From Kitasatospora sp052076145 (GTDB taxonomy: Bacteria > Actinomycetota > Actinomycetes > Streptomycetales > Streptomycetaceae), in NCBI RefSeq assembly GCF_052076145.1, contig NZ_CP197246.1, positions 5,208,001 to 5,272,000 of the forward strand: a DNA stretch of 64,000 nt, written 5' to 3'. The translations under genes and the position numbers were made by a program. This document shows positions 25,355-36,821 of the stretch, piece by piece (the stretch's first letter is position 1; every line of letters begins with the position of its first letter). A model generated the notes under the pieces. It was not told where the DNA came from. It worked only from the letters and a program-made list of their open reading frames with translations, and did no database searches.

Positions 25355-27075
25355 CCGGAACCGCAGACCGCAGGGGCCCGGACGGCGACGGCTACGACCC
25401 GCAGCACTACCAGCAGCAGCCGTACCAGCAGCCCTACCAGGACTACGGCCAGCAGCAGGCGTACCCGCACCAGCAGCAGCCCGGGTACGAGCAGCAGCAG
25501 CCTTACCCGTACCAGCAGCCGGGCTACGAGCAGCAGCCGCAGCAGCAGCCGTACGAGTACGAGTACCAGCAGCAGCCGTACCAGGAGCAGCCGTACCGGC
25601 CGTCCCCGTACGAGCAGCAGCCGTACCAGCAGCCCGGCTACGAGCAGTCTGGCTACGAGCAGCCCCCGTACGAGCAGCAGCAGCCGTACGCGTACCCGCA
25701 GCCGGTGGTCGAGACGCCCCGTCCGGCTCCAGCTCCGGCCCCCGCCGCACCCGCTGCTGCGCCGCCGCGCCCCCGGGCGCCGAGGAGTGCTCCGGCGGAT
25801 GCTCCGGGGAGTGCTCCGGCCGAGGACGACTACGCCACCGGCGAGTTCACCTTCGTCGACGAGCAGGCGGAGGAGACCGAGGACGTCATCGACTGGCTGA
25901 AGTTCGCCGAGTCGCGCAGCGAGCGCCGGGACGAGCGCCGGAAGAAGCTGCGCAACCGGGCGATCGGGGCCGTGGTGGCGCTGGCCGTGCTGGCGGGCGG
26001 TGGCGCGGGCTACCTCTGGTGGTCGGGCAAGCTCGGCGGCGGGCCGACCACGGCGGCGAAGGTGGCCGGGAAGCGCCAGGTCAACGTCGTCCAGCTGCGT
26101 GATCTGAACGGCGTCGTCAGCTCCGCGCTGCTCGTCGACGACCAGGCGGGCGGCAAGGGCGCGGCGCTGCTGCTGCCCGACACCCTCCTGCTGCCCAGCA
26201 GCGGCGACTCGGCGACGATGCAGCTCGGCAAGTCGATGGCGGACCTCGGGGCCTCCGGCACCCGGGACGGCCTGGGCACCGTGCTCGGCGCGCCCGTAGC
26301 GGGCAGCTGGCGTCTCGACATCCCGTACCTGGCGATACTCGTCGCGCAGATCGGCGGGATCAAGGTCGACACCAACGCCGAGGTGCACGACGGCGCCAAG
26401 GTGCTCGCCCCGGCGGGCAAGCAGGTGTCGCTGACCGGCCAGGCGGCCGCGATCTACGCGAGCTACCAGGCCCCCGGTGAGAACCGGGACGCCCAGCTGG
26501 CCCGGTTCGGGCAGGTGCTCGACGGCCTGATGCACGCCCTGCCGACCGACCTCGCCGAGGCGCAGGACGACGTGCACCGGATGAACGCGGTGCTCGACCC
26601 CTCGTTCCCCGAGCAGGCCCTCGCCGGGGTGCTCGCCCAGCTCGCCCAGCTCGCCAAGGACGGTCACTTCACCGTCAGCGCCCTCAAGGTGGAGGCGGAC
26701 GGCACGCTGAACGACGCCACGGCCGGTAAGCAGGTCAAGGACGTGCTCGGCGGTACCGTGCACAGCGCCCAGTCGAAGGGCGGGGTGGCCAGGGTCAGCA
26801 TCGTGAACGCCTCCGGCAACGACCTGGCGGCGGCCTCGGCGACCGTCCAGGTCACCAACGCCGGCCTGAACGCCATCCCGAGCGGCGGCAAGGCACCTGC
26901 GGCCCAGGCGACCAGCGAGATCCGTTACACCGACGACTCCCGCCAGGCCGTCGCGCAGTCCCTCGCCACCAGCCTCGGGCTGCCGGACTCGGCGGTGAAG
27001 AAGTCCGCCGACGTCCAGAACGCCGACATCGTGGTCGTGCTCGGCAAGGACTACCAGGGCGGCAAGGGCCAGTAG
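25351..27075 (+). CDS. LCP/LytR-like membrane protein, degenerate, with Tyr/Gln-rich arm
   Basis: A 574-residue protein. Residues 12-125 are a low-complexity arm of YQQQPYQQPYQ-type repeats followed by Pro/Ala. One TM helix lies at about 205-228. The middle domain has the layout of LCP (LytR-CpsA-Psr) phosphotransferases (RQVNVVQLRDLNG, DIPYLAILVAQIGGIKVD), and the end is a LytR_C domain (VSIVNASGN to VVVLGKDYQG). The LCP catalytic Asp and Arg positions (usual DxR after the first strand) are not visible, so it may not attach glycopolymers itself. It overlaps nadD by four bases. Confidence 0.78.
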   Translation: MTGTADRRGPDGDGYDPQHYQQQPYQQPYQDYGQQQAYPHQQQPGYEQQQPYPYQQPGYEQQPQQQPYEYEYQQQPYQEQPYRPSPYEQQPYQQPGYEQSGYEQPPYEQQQPYAYPQPVVETPRPAPAPAPAAPAAAPPRPRAPRSAPADAPGSAPAEDDYATGEFTFVDEQAEETEDVIDWLKFAESRSERRDERRKKLRNRAIGAVVALAVLAGGGAGYLWWSGKLGGGPTTAAKVAGKRQVNVVQLRDLNGVVSSALLVDDQAGGKGAALLLPDTLLLPSSGDSATMQLGKSMADLGASGTRDGLGTVLGAPVAGSWRLDIPYLAILVAQIGGIKVDTNAEVHDGAKVLAPAGKQVSLTGQAAAIYASYQAPGENRDAQLARFGQVLDGLMHALPTDLAEAQDDVHRMNAVLDPSFPEQALAGVLAQLAQLAKDGHFTVSALKVEADGTLNDATAGKQVKDVLGGTVHSAQSKGGVARVSIVNASGNDLAAASATVQVTNAGLNAIPSGGKAPAAQATSEIRYTDDSRQAVAQSLATSLGLPDSAVKKSADVQNADIVVVLGKDYQGGKGQ

Positions 27076-27100
27076 CGGGGCCGGTGGTAGCAGGGCAGCA

Positions 27101-27132
27101 GAGGCCTCGGTCGTTCATACGGCCGGGGCCTC
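27101..27132. terminator. Hairpin between the LCP-like gene and rsfS
   Basis: 14-bp stem GAGGCCTCGGTCGT / ACGGCCGGGGCCTC (two G-T pairs) with loop TCAT. It may separate or attenuate rsfS transcription. Confidence 0.75.
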
Positions 27133-27188
27133 TCCCGGTTCGTGAGATCCTGGAAGGCGAATCCTCATCACCAAGCCGGAAGAACACT

Positions 27189-27632
27189 GTGACTGCCACG
27201 GACCACAGCCAGAAGCTCATCGACGTCGCCGCCCAGGCGGCGGCCGACAAGCTGGCCCACGACATCATCGCCTTCGACGTCAGCGACGTGCTGTCGATCA
27301 CCGACGCCTTCCTGATCGTCTCGGCCCCCAACGACCGCCAGGTGAAGGCGATCGCCGAGGAGATCGAGGACCAGCTCCGCGAGCAGCTGGACGTCAAGCC
27401 GCTGCGCCGCGAGGGCGAGCGCGAGGGCCGCTGGATCCTGCTGGACTTCCTGGACATCGTCGTCCACGTCCAGCACTCCGAGGAGCGCTCCTTCTACTCC
27501 CTGGACCGCCTCTGGAAGGACTGCCCGGAGCTGCCGCTGCCCGCTGACGCGATGGCCACCCGCAACCGTCCGGAGAACGCCGTCACCGACGCCGCGGGCA
27601 ACGCGGTGGCCGCCGCCGAGGACGAGAGCTGA
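27189..27632 (+). CDS. rsfS: Ribosome silencing factor RsfS
   Basis: A 147-residue DUF143 protein that binds L14 and blocks subunit joining under starvation. GTG 27189 follows CGGAAG. It shows DVLSITDAFLIVSAPNDRQ, GRWILLDFLDIVVHV and RSFYSLDRLWKD, all family marks. The C-terminal 25 residues are an Ala-rich extension. Its TGA stop overlaps a CTG start of the following phosphatase. Confidence 0.95.
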   Translation: MTATDHSQKLIDVAAQAAADKLAHDIIAFDVSDVLSITDAFLIVSAPNDRQVKAIAEEIEDQLREQLDVKPLRREGEREGRWILLDFLDIVVHVQHSEERSFYSLDRLWKDCPELPLPADAMATRNRPENAVTDAAGNAVAAAEDES

Positions 27633-28276
27633 GCCGCGCCGCGCGGGGGCCGCGCATCGTCTTCTGGCGTCACGGCCAGACGTCCTGGAACCTCGAGTCG
27701 CGGTTCCAGGGCAGCACCGACATCGAGCTGACCGACCAGGGCATCTTCCAGGCCCGGCGGGCCGCCCGACTGCTCTCCGGTCTCCAGCCCGACCTGCTGG
27801 TCTCCTCCGACCTCAAGCGCGCCGCCCGTACGGCCGCCGAGCTCGCGAAGGTCACCGGCCTGGACGTGCAGCACCACGAGGGCCTGCGGGAGACGTACGC
27901 GGGTGAGTGGCAGGGGCTGACCAACGCCGAGATCCAGGCGCGCTTCCCCGAGCAGTACGAGGCGTGGGCCAAGGGCGAGCCGGTACGGCGCGGCGGCGGC
28001 GAGCTGAGCACCGAGGTGGCGGACCGGTCCGTCCCGGTGGTGCTGGAGGCCGTCGACAAGCTGCCCGAGGACGGCACCGTCGTCGTGGTCAGCCACGGCG
28101 GCACGATCCGGACCATGATCGGACGGCTGCTCGACATGGAGCCCGCGCAGTGGGAGCGCTTCGGCGGTCTCTCGAACTGCTGCTGGTCCGTGCTGGGCCG
28201 CGGCACGCGCGGCTGGCGGCTGCTCGAGCACAACGCCGGCACCCTGCCGCAGCCGGTCATCGGCGACGAGACCTGA
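27629..28276 (+). CDS. Histidine phosphatase (phosphoglycerate mutase-like)
   Basis: A 215-residue enzyme with the RHG motif at FWRHGQTSWN (catalytic H15) and the second His in VVVSHGGTIR. There is no ATG/GTG in frame before the catalytic motif. CTG 27629 overlaps the rsfS stop as CTGA and gives LSRAARGPRIVFWRHG, so I take CTG as a coupled non-canonical start. The nadD-linked position suggests a phosphatase of a small metabolite, but the substrate is not known. Confidence 0.88.
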   Translation: MSRAARGPRIVFWRHGQTSWNLESRFQGSTDIELTDQGIFQARRAARLLSGLQPDLLVSSDLKRAARTAAELAKVTGLDVQHHEGLRETYAGEWQGLTNAEIQARFPEQYEAWAKGEPVRRGGGELSTEVADRSVPVVLEAVDKLPEDGTVVVVSHGGTIRTMIGRLLDMEPAQWERFGGLSNCCWSVLGRGTRGWRLLEHNAGTLPQPVIGDET

Positions 28277-28330
28277 GCCTCGGGGGAGCCCTGAGAGGGG
28301 CGGGATTTCGCAGTTCCGGGCCTGACCAGC

Positions 28331-28336
28331 TAGAGT
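28331..28336 (+). promoter_or_regulatory. Possible -10 of the tRNA-Ala promoter
   Basis: TAGAGT at 28331-28336, about 60 bases before the first tRNA gene, with TTCGCA 18 bp upstream as a weak -35. Confidence 0.35.
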
Positions 28337-28396
28337 CTTCCTCGTTCGCAGGAAAGAACGCCGACCGAAAGGAAGGCGTGGATTCCTCCGAAGTGC

Positions 28397-28469
<73 letters not shown>

Positions 28470-28506
28470 CTCCGCACCAGCGGTCCTTCGGGGCCGTGCG
28501 TGTCGC

Positions 28507-28579
<73 letters not shown>

Positions 28580-28588
28580 CAGCGACAG

Positions 28589-28619
28589 AGGCCGCCTCCC
28601 ACTCCGGGAGGCGGCCTTT
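28589..28619 (+). terminator. Terminator after tRNA-Ala copy 2
   Basis: 12-bp stem AGGCCGCCTCCC / GGGAGGCGGCCT with a 5-base loop and TTT. Near copy of the hairpin after tRNA copy 3. Confidence 0.85.
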
Positions 28620-28651
28620 CGCGTACCCGCCTCGCGTACCTGCCCGGTGGA

Positions 28652-29569
28652 TCAGCGGGCCTCGCAGGCGTGGTCGCGCACGACCGGCGACCGCTCCGGG
28701 TGCGCGGCGACGTACTCCATCCGCTCGCGGTCCTGCGGGCCCTCGGGCGTGTAGACGACCAGGTAGGTCTCGGGAGCCGCCGGGATGGTCAGGTACGAGG
28801 CCTGGAAGCGCATCTCGCCGACCGCCGCGTGCCGGAAGACCTTCAGCGCCTGCCGGGGCGGGCCGACCTCATGACGGGCCCACAGCTCCGCGAAGTGCGG
28901 GCTGGCCTCCGACAGCTCGCGGATGTACGCCTCCCAGACCGGCTCGCCGATGTGCCGCCCGTACGCGCCGCGCAGCACCGCGACCATCCGGGGCAGCTCC
29001 TCGCTCCGGTTCAGGAAGGGGTTGCAGCACTCCGGCACGGTGAACGCGCACCACATGCTGTTGCGCCGCCCGTTCGGCGTCCGCGGCCTGGTCGCGCCCG
29101 GGAAGAGCGCGTCGTAGGCGGCGTTGTGCGCCAGCAGGTCGTAGCGGTAGTTGCAGATGGCGGCGGGCAGCGGGCTGAGCTGGTCCAGGATCAGCTGGAT
29201 CGCCGGGTCGAGCGCCGGGCAGCCCGGCTCGTCCGCCGGCCCCTGGGTGAGCCCGGCCAGCCGGAAGAGGTGCTCGCGCTCGGCGCCGTCCAGCCGCAGC
29301 GTCCGCGCGACGGCCGCCAGCACCTGCTCGCTCGCGTTGATCGGACGCCCCTGCTCCAGCCAGGTGTACCAGGTGACCCCGACCCCGGAGAGCTGCGCGA
29401 CCTCCTCCCGGCGCAGGCCCGGCGTGCGGCGCCGCAGGCCGGGCGGCAGGCCGACGGCCTCGGGGGTGACCCGGGAGCGGCAGGCCTTCAGGAAGCTCGC
29501 CAGCTCCGTCCGCCGCCGGTCCCTGCCGGGGGCTGCGACGGTCTCGGTGCGGTCGTCCAACACGGTCAT
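28652..29569 (-). CDS. XRE-family regulator with MmyB-like ligand domain
   Basis: A 305-residue repressor-type protein. The HTH covers about residues 25-85 (RRTPGLRREEVAQLSGVGVT, YTWLEQGR); from about 110 there is a PAS-like MmyB ligand-binding domain (ICNYRYDLLAHNAAYDALFP). ATG 29569 is chosen; longer frames on this strand run through the MFS gene. It is divergent from the MFS exporter with 102 bases between them and probably controls it through the GTACC operators there. The ligand is unknown. Confidence 0.88.
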   Translation of the reverse strand: MTVLDDRTETVAAPGRDRRRTELASFLKACRSRVTPEAVGLPPGLRRRTPGLRREEVAQLSGVGVTWYTWLEQGRPINASEQVLAAVARTLRLDGAEREHLFRLAGLTQGPADEPGCPALDPAIQLILDQLSPLPAAICNYRYDLLAHNAAYDALFPGATRPRTPNGRRNSMWCAFTVPECCNPFLNRSEELPRMVAVLRGAYGRHIGEPVWEAYIRELSEASPHFAELWARHEVGPPRQALKVFRHAAVGEMRFQASYLTIPAAPETYLVVYTPEGPQDRERMEYVAAHPERSPVVRDHACEAR

Positions 29570-29589
29570 GCCACCATCGTGACCGATCC

Positions 29590-29651
29590 CCGGTACCGGT
29601 AACAGGGTGCTGTCAGTACCAGGATCAGCAGGCTCTAACCACCAGTACCGG
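29590..29651. promoter_or_regulatory. Triple GTACC operator between XRE and MFS genes
   Basis: Three related decamers: CCGGTACCGG (29590-29599, perfect palindrome), TCAGTACCAG (29613-29622) and CCAGTACCGG (29642-29651). Start-to-start spacing is 23 and 29 bp. They occupy the divergent promoter region. Confidence 0.6.
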
Positions 29652-29671
29652 ACCGCCGCGAAGCTGGACAC

Positions 29672-31138
29672 ATGACGGACCTTCAGACCCGCCCGCCCGC
29701 CTCGGTCACCCTGCCCGGCTCGGTCACCCCGGCTGCGCCGACTCCCGCCCGGGGCAGGCCGGGTGCCCTCCTCGCCCTCGTCCTCACCGGCCAGTTCATG
29801 GCCGTGCTCGACGTCTCCATCGTCAACGTCGCCGTCCCGACCATCCGCACCGACCTGCACGCCACCGGCGCCGGGCTCCAACTCGTCATCGCCGGCTACA
29901 CCATCGCGTACGCGGTGCTGCTGATCACCGGCGCCCGGCTCGGCGCCCGGTACGGGTACAGCAGGCTCTTCCAGTACGGGCTGCTGGCCTTCAGCGCCGC
30001 CTCGCTCGCCTGCGGGCTGGCCCCGAACACCGGCTCGCTGATCGGCTTCCGGGTCGCCCAGGGGATCGGCTCGGCGATGATGGTGCCTCAGGTGATGAGC
30101 CTGATCCAGCGGACGGTCACCGGCGCCGCCCGGACGAAGGCGTTCGGGCTCTACTCGGCGGTGATCGCCGGTGGCATGGCGATCGGGCAGGTCGTCGGCG
30201 GGCTGCTGGTCAGCGCGAACGTCCTCGGACTGGGCTGGCGGCCGGTCTTCCTGGTCAACGTGCCGATCGGGTTGGCGCTGCTGGCCGCCAGCCGCAGGCT
30301 GCTGCCCGCGCTGCCGGGCGACAGCAGCCGCCGGTTCGACGTCCCCGGCCTGCTGGTGCTCGCGGCGGCGCTCGGCACCCTGGTGGTGCCGCTGGTGCTC
30401 GGCCACGAGCTGGGCTGGCCGCTCTGGGGCTGGCTGATGCTCGCCGCGAGCGTGCTGCTCTTCGGCCTCTTCGGCCTGGTCGAGCGGCGGATCTCGGCCC
30501 GCGGCGGCCAGCCGCTCATCCCCGGCCGGGTGCTGCGCGCCCCCGGGCTGCTCCCGGCCGCCGGGGCGATCTTCCTGATCATGGCGGGCTTCGCGGGCTT
30601 CCTCTTCTCGTACGCCCTGCACCAGCAGGCCGGGCTCGGCCACAGCGCGCTGCGCGCCGGGCTGCTCTCCGGCCCGGTCTCGGTCGGCTTCGGCCTCTCC
30701 AGCCTGCACTGGCAGCGGCTGCCGAAGCGGCTGCACCGCTCGCTGCCGGTGCTCGCGCTCGGCCTGATGGCGCCGGTGTACGCCGGATTCGGGCTGCTGC
30801 TGCGCGGCGGCGCCGAGATCGGCCCCGGGGCGCTCGTGCTGCTCGCCGTCGCGGGCCTGGCGGCGGGCTGCGCGTACAGCCCGCTCTTCGCCCGTGCGCT
30901 GAGCCGGGTCGACCCGGCGGACGCGGCCGACGCCAGCGGCGTCATGGTGACGGTCATCCAGCTCGGTCAGGTCTTCGGTGTCGCACTGCTCGGCACGGTC
31001 TTCCTGGGCCAGGTCAGCTACCCGGCCCCGGCCGCCACCTCGGGCGCCGCGCTGCTGGTCACCACCGTCGCCATCGGTGGCAGCTTCGCCGCTGCGGCGC
31101 TGTTCGCGAGGGTGCGGCGGAGCGCCGATACGGATTAG
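29672..31138 (+). CDS. MFS exporter, DHA2 (EmrB/QacA) type
   Basis: A 488-residue polytopic protein with 12-14 TM segments. It carries the family motif C-type stretch AVLDVSIVNVAVPTIRTDL in helix 1, the loop motif ARLGARYGYSRLFQYG, and a long hydrophobic C-terminal half. It should export small drugs or metabolites with protons. It is divergent from the XRE gene, and the pair lies between tRNA-Ala copies 2 and 3, which looks like an acquired cassette. Confidence 0.88.
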   Translation: MTDLQTRPPASVTLPGSVTPAAPTPARGRPGALLALVLTGQFMAVLDVSIVNVAVPTIRTDLHATGAGLQLVIAGYTIAYAVLLITGARLGARYGYSRLFQYGLLAFSAASLACGLAPNTGSLIGFRVAQGIGSAMMVPQVMSLIQRTVTGAARTKAFGLYSAVIAGGMAIGQVVGGLLVSANVLGLGWRPVFLVNVPIGLALLAASRRLLPALPGDSSRRFDVPGLLVLAAALGTLVVPLVLGHELGWPLWGWLMLAASVLLFGLFGLVERRISARGGQPLIPGRVLRAPGLLPAAGAIFLIMAGFAGFLFSYALHQQAGLGHSALRAGLLSGPVSVGFGLSSLHWQRLPKRLHRSLPVLALGLMAPVYAGFGLLLRGGAEIGPGALVLLAVAGLAAGCAYSPLFARALSRVDPADAADASGVMVTVIQLGQVFGVALLGTVFLGQVSYPAPAATSGAALLVTTVAIGGSFAAAALFARVRRSADTD

Positions 31139-31168
31139 GGGAGCAGCCCGCTGACCGTGTAAAGTAAG

Positions 31169-31200
31169 CGATGTCGCCGGGGGAAACGCCGGGGACATCG
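31169..31200. promoter_or_regulatory. Hairpin upstream of tRNA-Ala copy 3
   Basis: Perfect 7-bp arms CGATGTC / GACATCG enclosing GCCGG-rich loop sequence, just after TAAAGT (31160-31165), a possible -10. It may end the MFS transcript or form the tRNA leader. Confidence 0.4.
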
Positions 31201-31208
31201 AAGGTCAA

Positions 31209-31281
<73 letters not shown>

Positions 31282-31290
31282 CAGGCACAG

Positions 31291-31320
31291 AGGCCGCCTC
31301 CCGGAAACGGGGGGCGGCCT
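31291..31320 (+). terminator. Terminator after tRNA-Ala copy 3
   Basis: 12-bp stem AGGCCGCCTCCC / GGGGGGCGGCCT (one T-G pair) with a 6-base loop. It shares its left arm and flank with the terminator of copy 2. Confidence 0.85.
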
Positions 31321-31395
31321 TCTGCTTTCCCGGCTCTCCCGTGCTTTACCCCGGGGAGCTTTCGCCGGGCCGGGCCCGCCGGTTACGGTCGTCGC

Positions 31396-32700
31396 ATGGC
31401 CGATCTGGCGCGGAAACGAAACGAAGAGCTCGCCCGGATACTGCACCAACTCGGATGGAGCCCCGAGCGGCTGGCCCGCGAGGTCAACGCGGCGCTGCCG
31501 GCTGCACTCGCGATCAGCTCGACCGCCCCCTACAAGTGGCGCGACCGGGGCATGGTGCCGAGGGCGCCGCACGACCAGGCCGTCTGTGAGGTGCTCAGCC
31601 GCACCGTCGGCATGGCGGTGACGTACGAGCAGCTCTGGGGCCAGATGGGAAGCAGCCGGGGCGCCAAGATCCTCTCGCCGCGCCTGCTCACCGACCCGTG
31701 GACGGCCGACACCGCCCAGACCGCGCTGCGCGAGGCCGGGGCCGATGCCGCGCCCGTACGCCTCACCGACCTCTTCCGGGGCGACGAGCTCGAACAGGCC
31801 GCCCGGCACTGGGCCTCGCCCCCGCCCGAGGTCACCGGCGGCGAGGGCGCCCTGCGGATCGCCACCGAGCAGCTCGCCGACCTGCGGCTCAGCTACGAGA
31901 GCAAGCAGCGGCTGGAGCGCACCTACGGCGGCGGGCTGATCCTCGACCTCGCCAAGGCCGAGCTGGCGATGACCGGCAAACTGCTGGAGCTCGGCGCGTA
32001 CGACGAGCGGCTCGGCCGGGAGCTGTACGGCGCGGCCAGCCGGCTGGCCCGGCTGGTCGGCTGGGCGAACTACGACATGGGCAACGACGCGGCCGCCCAG
32101 CGCGCCTTCGTCGCCGCGCTGCGGGCCGCCCACGTCTCGGGCGACCCCCGGCTCGGCGTCAGCGTCGTCGGCTGTCTGGCGGTGCAGGCCACCCACAACT
32201 CCGGCGGGCGCGGGCTGGACGCCGTCGCGATGCTCTCCACCGCGCTGCGGGCGGCCGACGAGGTGCTGACCCCGCGTGAACGGGCCCTGCAACTGGGCCG
32301 GATAGCCCGCGCCCACGGCAAGAAGGGCGAGCAGATCAGCGCCGAGGCCGTCGCCGACCGGGCCTTCCTGGCCCTGGAGGGCGAGGACGGCCACAGCCAG
32401 GAGCGGGCCGACCTGGAGGGCATGGTGGGGGAGGGCTACCTCTTCCTCGGTGACCACGAGCGCGCCCAGCACCTGCTGAGCGGCGCCGTCACCGCCCTCG
32501 CGCCCGAACGCGCCCGGGTCAAGGCCCTGTTGATGGTCCGTCTGGCCGAGTCGTACCGCCGTACCGGCGAGCACGAGGAGGCCGCCCGGCAGGCCGACCA
32601 GGCCCGGCAGCTGGCGGCGGGCATGCAGTCCGCCCGGGTCGCCCGCGCGCTGCGGGACTTCGACGCGGCGGTCCGGGGCGAACTCCACGTGGCGGGCTGA
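31396..32700 (+). CDS. HTH and TPR-like repeat regulator
   Basis: A 434-residue protein. Residues 5-80 resemble an XRE-like HTH (ILHQLGWSPERLAREVNAAL, YKWRDRGMVPRAP); from about 150 the rest is alpha-helical repeats of TPR type (NDAAAQRAFVAALRAAHVSG, RVKALLMVRLAESYRRTGEH). This architecture is common in Streptomyces developmental/antibiotic regulators such as NsdA-like proteins; that link is a resemblance only. ATG 31396 lies 6 bases after TACGGT, so it is probably leaderless. Confidence 0.78.
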   Translation: MADLARKRNEELARILHQLGWSPERLAREVNAALPAALAISSTAPYKWRDRGMVPRAPHDQAVCEVLSRTVGMAVTYEQLWGQMGSSRGAKILSPRLLTDPWTADTAQTALREAGADAAPVRLTDLFRGDELEQAARHWASPPPEVTGGEGALRIATEQLADLRLSYESKQRLERTYGGGLILDLAKAELAMTGKLLELGAYDERLGRELYGAASRLARLVGWANYDMGNDAAAQRAFVAALRAAHVSGDPRLGVSVVGCLAVQATHNSGGRGLDAVAMLSTALRAADEVLTPRERALQLGRIARAHGKKGEQISAEAVADRAFLALEGEDGHSQERADLEGMVGEGYLFLGDHERAQHLLSGAVTALAPERARVKALLMVRLAESYRRTGEHEEAARQADQARQLAAGMQSARVARALRDFDAAVRGELHVAG

Positions 32701-32759
32701 GCCGCCCATGGTGTGGTCACCCCGGCCGGGCCGCAGGCCGCTTGCGGTACCCTGAGCCC

Positions 32760-32798
32760 ATGCGAACCGTGCGCCTGCTCCTTAGCCGGCCGCGCTGA
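32760..32798 (+). CDS. Leucine-rich leader peptide of leuS
   Basis: A 12-residue open frame MRTVRLLLSRPR with three successive Leu codons CTG-CTC-CTT. ATG 32760 is 6 bases after TACCCT (32748-32753), so it may be translated from a leaderless transcript. It is followed by pairing segments and a terminator before leuS, the layout of ribosome-stalling attenuation. Confidence 0.7.
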   Translation: MRTVRLLLSRPR

Positions 32799-32867
32799 CG
32801 AGTACCGGCTGAGCCTTCGGGCGGTGCCGGAGTCGGCGTGGCGTCCCCTCCTGCGAGGGGCTTTTTT
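32784..32867 (+). promoter_or_regulatory. leuS attenuator: pairing arms and intrinsic terminator
   Basis: AGCCGG (32784-32789, inside the leader peptide gene) pairs with CCGGCT (32805-32810). The terminator is CCCCTC-CTGC-GAGGGG (32845-32860) with six T (32862-32867), one of very few T-tract terminators in the window. Stalling at the Leu codons would free downstream segments and could prevent terminator formation. The exact antiterminator fold is not worked out. Confidence 0.7.
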
Positions 32868-32914
32868 GTTTTCGCCGCCAGTTCGCCAACGACATCGATG
32901 GAGCTTGAAGGACC

Positions 32915-35800
<2,886 letters not shown>

Positions 35801-35817
35801 TGCACCCGCCGTGCCGA

Positions 35818-35852
35818 CGGCCCCGCTCCCCCGACCCGGGGGAGCGGGGCCG
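35818..35852 (+). terminator. Terminator after leuS
   Basis: Perfect 15-bp stem CGGCCCCGCTCCCCC / GGGGGAGCGGGGCCG with a 5-base loop. Confidence 0.85.
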
Positions 35853-36048
35853 CTCTGCTGATGCGTGGTAGCGGCGCTTGGTACCGGGGCTGCCCCTAGG
35901 GCGTCCCGGAGGGGGAGCCCCGAGTCACCCCTGATCTCTGGCGGATTGTCCGTTCACCATGCGATCGGGACGACCGCTCAGGCTACGGTGGAGTCTCTGG
36001 CGTCGGGCGCGTGCCCGGTCGCGTGGCCCGGTTGGAAGGTGGCGCGAG

Positions 36049-36765
36049 ATGGATGCCCTGGGTGTGCTCTTCGGCCTGATCCTGCTCTTCGGCGTGGGCG
36101 TGCTGACGCTGCTGGTGGTGGCCGCCGTCAAGGCCACCAAGGCCGTCGCCGCCAAGATCGACCACCACGAGGCCATCGCCCGGCGCACGGTGGAGAACGT
36201 CACGCTCAAGGCGAAGAGCTACACCAAGCCGGGCGCCCAGGGCCGACTCTCGGCCGTCCGACTCGCGCTGCGCACCTCCCTCGACGGCACCCGCAAGGTG
36301 CTGGAGTCCGCCCTCGCGCAGGACTCGCAGCTCGCCGAGTCGCTCCAGCTGCTCGCCCGCCTCGACGCCCACGCGGCCGAACTCGACGGCGAGCTCCGCA
36401 TCCTGGAGCGCGAGCCCGACCCGGCGCGGATCGAGGCCAAGCTCCCTGAGCTGCGCGAGCGCGCCGACCGGATCACGCACGCCGCCGAGTCGATGCGCTG
36501 GGCCGCCCAGGACCGGCTGCACCGCTTCGCCGACGACGAGCTGTCCCGGCTCAGCGAGGAGTGCGAGCAGGAGGCGGGGGCGCTGCGGCACTGGGACACC
36601 GGGCCGGCCACTGCAGGGCCTGCGGGGCCCGCGCCGTCCGACACATCTGCTGACGCGCGTGCTGCTGGGCCGGGGCGCAATGGCCTCCCGTTCGGGGCCC
36701 AGTTGAACGCGGAGGAACTCCTCGGGCTGGCCAAGCAGCGGCTGCGCAAGCCCTCGGCGAGCTGA
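36049..36765 (+). CDS. Membrane-anchored coiled-coil hypothetical protein
   Basis: A 238-residue protein from ATG 36049 (after GGAAGG); the frame extends upstream to 35959 with non-family Arg-rich sequence. A TM helix covers residues 4-26, then a long helical, charged region (AAKIDHHEAIARRTVENVTL, AESLQLLARLDAHAAELDGE) that should be a cytoplasmic coiled coil to about 185. A Pro/Ala linker precedes a short conserved-looking end, LNAEELLGLAKQRLRKP. Function unknown; actinobacterial. Confidence 0.7.
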   Translation: MDALGVLFGLILLFGVGVLTLLVVAAVKATKAVAAKIDHHEAIARRTVENVTLKAKSYTKPGAQGRLSAVRLALRTSLDGTRKVLESALAQDSQLAESLQLLARLDAHAAELDGELRILEREPDPARIEAKLPELRERADRITHAAESMRWAAQDRLHRFADDELSRLSEECEQEAGALRHWDTGPATAGPAGPAPSDTSADARAAGPGRNGLPFGAQLNAEELLGLAKQRLRKPSAS

Positions 36766-36821
36766 CCCCTCGCGTACGGGGTCGCTGTCTTCTGGGCCGT
36801 ACGGGGAGTAACCTCCGCCTC

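Noticed and set aside
25381..25700. CRISPR-like or tandem DNA repeat in the CAGCAGCCGTACC-rich stretch
   Set aside because: The repeats are irregular, in frame, and encode the YQQQP-rich arm of the LCP-like protein; there are no spacers.
28652..31198. An 848-codon minus-strand protein covering the whole XRE-MFS interval
   Set aside because: Only the last 305 codons match a family (XRE/MmyB); the rest is antisense of the MFS gene.
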